From assembly GCA_002423265.1 (NCBI GenBank), contig DIVE01000051.1:1-6140 (forward strand): 6,140 bases of DNA, given 5' to 3'. Position 1 is the stretch's first letter, and each line of letters starts with the position of its first letter. Below the pieces are notes generated by a model. It ran no database searches, was not told the origin of the DNA, and worked only from the letters and a program-made list of their open reading frames with translations. A program made the translations under genes and the position numbers. The stretch is from Methylophilaceae bacterium UBA6140 (GTDB lineage Bacteria > Pseudomonadota > Gammaproteobacteria > Burkholderiales > Methylophilaceae). Shown here piece by piece: positions 4,284 to 6,140 of the stretch.

Positions 4284-4853
4284 TTATTTTCTTGCCCGCA
4301 TCTGCGGCCAGGCGGCCTTCAAATAGTAAGCCATTGACAGCAATGTCAAAAACGCCGCGAGGTAAATTAAAATTTCACCTAAAAATTTTATATCGATAAC
4401 GCCGATCGGGTCGTAATAAAGCAACAAAAGAATGGCAATCATCTGCACGGCCGTCTTGATTTTCCCCAGACTGGCCACGGCGACACTGCCGCGCTCGCCG
4501 ATGCCGGCCATCCATTCGCGCAATGCGCTGATGGCGATCTCGCGGCCGATGATGATGAGCGCGACAATCGCGCCTGTGCGTTCCAGCTCCACCAGCACGA
4601 TCAGGGCCGCCGCCACCATGAGCTTGTCGGCCACCGGATCGAGAAAGGCGCCGAAAGCCGAAATCTGGTTCCACCTGCGCGCCAGGTAGCCGTCCAGCCA
4701 GTCGGTCATGGCGGCAAAAGAAAATACCAGCGTTGCGGAAAAATTAACCCAGTACGGGTCCAGCATATCAACGGGCAGGTAAAAGATACCTACGAACACG
4801 GGAATCAGCAGTATGCGCAGCACCGTCAGACTGTTCGGAATATTCCAATTCAT
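4284..4853 (-). CDS. pgsA: CDP-diacylglycerol--glycerol-3-phosphate 3-phosphatidyltransferase
   Basis: PgsA makes phosphatidylglycerol phosphate from CDP-diacylglycerol and glycerol 3-phosphate at the inner membrane, the committed step to phosphatidylglycerol and cardiolipin. The 189-aa product has the full CDP-alcohol phosphotransferase signature: D51 and D54-G55, then A57-R58 or the adjacent arginine pair, G68, D72 and D76, fitting DG-x2-AR-x8-G-x3-D-x3-D. Several hydrophobic segments follow (about 9-26, 37-49, 77-100, 130-145, 155-180), as expected for this six-helix membrane enzyme. The N-terminus MNWNIPNSLTVLRI is typical of the family. The frame is open further upstream to 4970, but that stretch overlaps uvrC and is not family-like, so 4853 is the start. 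Binding sites GGGAG (4867-4863) or GGAG (4860-4857) precede it. The gene is 28 bases downstream of uvrC and probably in one operon with it. Confidence 0.96.
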   Translation of the reverse strand: MNWNIPNSLTVLRILLIPVFVGIFYLPVDMLDPYWVNFSATLVFSFAAMTDWLDGYLARRWNQISAFGAFLDPVADKLMVAAALIVLVELERTGAIVALIIIGREIAISALREWMAGIGERGSVAVASLGKIKTAVQMIAILLLLYYDPIGVIDIKFLGEILIYLAAFLTLLSMAYYLKAAWPQMRARK

Positions 4854-4881
4854 TTGCTCCAGCTCCCTATCGATGGCATGA

Positions 4882-6140
4882 CTAATGCAGTTCCCCGTAA
4901 ATTTTTTCTGCCAGCATCTGGCTGATGCCTTCCACCTGCGCCAGCTCATCGACACTGGCGTTCCTGACACCCTCCAGTCCGCCGAAGCGGGTCAGCAGCT
5001 TCTGTCTGCGTTTGGCGCCGATGCCGCCGATGTCTTCCAGCGTTGAATGCATGCGCGCCTTGCCGCGTCTGGCACGATGGCCGGTAATGGCAAAGCGGTG
5101 CGCTTCATCGCGTATCTGTTGCAGCAGGTGCAGGCCGGGGTGGTCTTTTTTCAACGAGACCGGCGTATCACGGTCGGCAAAAAACATCTGCTCGAGTCCG
5201 GGTTTGCGCTCTTCGCCCTTGGCAATGCCGACCAACAGAATATCACTCAAGCCGACTTCGCGCATGACCTCGACCGCAACTCCGAGCTGTCCTTTGCCGC
5301 CGTCGATGAAAACAAGATCAGGCATCTTGCCCTCGCCGGTGGCGATTTTTTTATAGCGTCGCGTCAATGCATCGCGCATGGCGGCGTAGTCATCGCCCGG
5401 TGTGATGCCCGTGATGTTGTAGCGCCGGTATTCGGAGTTCTGCATGGCACCCTTGTCGAACACGACACAGGAAGCCACAGTCGCCTCGCCCATGGTGTGG
5501 CTGATATCGAAGCACTCGATACGCTCCGTGCCCTCGGGCAGATCGAGTGCTTCGCGCAAGGCGAGCAAGCGGCCCTGCTGGCTGGCGTGCTGGGCAGCGC
5601 GCTGCTGCAAGGCCAGTTCGGCATTGGTCTGCGCCATTTTCATCCAGACCTTTTTGTCGCCCACCGGCTTGGTGTTGATTCTGACCTTGCGCCCGGCCTG
5701 TTCGCTGAACACCTCTTCCAGTGCGGCAGTTTCGATCGGCGCGCCGACAATGACCAGCGGCGGCACTTTCTGGCCGACATAATGCTGTTCAAGAAACGCC
5801 AGCAGCAACGATTCGATATCACAGCCATCGGCATTCTTCGGGAAGAAGCTCTTGTCCCCCAGGTGACGGCCACCGCGGATCATCACCAGATTGACGCTAT
5901 ACTCACCGGCTTCTCCGGCACAGGCGATGACATCGGCATCGCTGACGTTGAAATCACTGACGAACTGCCGCGCCTGCACCTGCCGCAGGCTTTGCATACG
6001 GTCGCGATAGATCGCGGCAAGCTCGTAATCCTGACGGCCGGCAGCTTCCATCATCCGCACGCCCAGCTCGTCCATCACCTGCTGCTCGCGTCCCTGCAGG
6101 AACATGGTCGCATGCGCGACATCATGCCGGTAATCCTCCG
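4882..6140 (-). CDS. uvrC: UvrABC excinuclease subunit C, C-terminal two thirds (5' end beyond the window)
   Basis: UvrC makes the dual incisions on either side of a DNA lesion after UvrA and UvrB have located it. The frame is open to position 6140 and runs off the window; about 419 residues are visible of a usual roughly 600, so the N-terminal GIY-YIG nuclease (3' incision) lies outside. Visible in order are a UVR motif for UvrB binding (about 6104-5985, with LGVRMMEAAGRQDYELAAIYRDRM), the RNase H-like endonuclease domain for the 5' incision, and a C-terminal helix-hairpin-helix pair (DIGGIGAKRRQKLL and QVEGISQMLAEKI). The nuclease domain has ECFDISH near 5508, LVFIDGGKGQLG near 5304 and RDEAHRFA near 5100, holding the expected catalytic Asp, Asp and His. 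The gene ends with TAG and is followed by pgsA. Confidence 0.97.
   Translation of the reverse strand, partial: EDYRHDVAHATMFLQGREQQVMDELGVRMMEAAGRQDYELAAIYRDRMQSLRQVQARQFVSDFNVSDADVIACAGEAGEYSVNLVMIRGGRHLGDKSFFPKNADGCDIESLLLAFLEQHYVGQKVPPLVIVGAPIETAALEEVFSEQAGRKVRINTKPVGDKKVWMKMAQTNAELALQQRAAQHASQQGRLLALREALDLPEGTERIECFDISHTMGEATVASCVVFDKGAMQNSEYRRYNITGITPGDDYAAMRDALTRRYKKIATGEGKMPDLVFIDGGKGQLGVAVEVMREVGLSDILLVGIAKGEERKPGLEQMFFADRDTPVSLKKDHPGLHLLQQIRDEAHRFAITGHRARRGKARMHSTLEDIGGIGAKRRQKLLTRFGGLEGVRNASVDELAQVEGISQMLAEKIYGELH

Noticed and set aside
3985..4326. Reading frames across tRNA-Cys and tRNA-Gly on both strands
   Set aside because: They translate tRNA genes and the hairpin between them; no ribosome binding sites or protein family features.
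4854..4970. Longer PgsA starting at 4970
   Set aside because: The extension overlaps the end of uvrC out of frame and precedes the canonical PgsA N-terminus at 4853, which has its own binding site.
4375..5873. Frames of 77-143 codons overlapping pgsA and uvrC in other frames
   Set aside because: Rich in Arg, Ser and Pro in the way of GC-biased shadow frames; the overlapped genes are certain.

Overview
The window looks like a proteobacterial chromosome, most likely betaproteobacterial. The main reason is the minus-strand block uvrC - pgsA - tRNA-Gly(GCC) - tRNA-Cys(GCA) - tRNA-Leu(UAA), the same order as uvrC-pgsA-glyW-cysT-leuZ in E. coli. The exported PrxQ-type peroxiredoxin at the left also fits. 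The phylum is an inference from gene order and protein style; a genus cannot be read from the sequence.

Layout: (1) 1-48 is the 5' part of a tRNA-Arg(CCU) on the minus strand, cut by the window edge. (2) 177-716 is a peroxiredoxin of the Bcp/PrxQ family with an export signal. (3) 836-3784 is an AT-richer accessory block with a phage-like character. Its left arm (minus strand) holds a HigA-type antitoxin/regulator without a HigB toxin, followed by an uncharacterised protein with an N-terminal GPxTxEGK...NAxKxG motif. Its right arm (plus strand) holds a small XRE-family repressor. After a strong promoter packed with operators comes a three-gene operon: an 86-aa unknown protein, a Sak3/DUF1071-type single-strand annealing protein, and a YqaJ/lambda-Exo-type exonuclease. 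(4) 3822-4228 holds three tRNA genes with encoded CCA ends. (5) 4284-6140 holds pgsA and the C-terminal two thirds of uvrC.

The accessory block reads as a small regulated recombination module. A 22-bp perfect palindrome fills the spacer of the higA-like promoter. A different 12-bp inverted repeat, with a weaker tandem copy, covers the promoter of the recombination operon. The two small helix-turn-helix proteins are the obvious candidates to bind these sites, much like a phage switch. The exonuclease would resect double-stranded ends and the annealing protein would pair the resulting strands, as in Red/RecET systems. The 86-aa protein ends in an acidic-PPF tail resembling the C-terminus of single-stranded DNA-binding protein. 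No integrase, structural gene, toxin or attachment repeat is visible, so the block is either a prophage or satellite remnant or a domesticated module. The tRNA, pgsA and uvrC genes are ordinary core genes: translation, phosphatidylglycerol synthesis and nucleotide excision repair.
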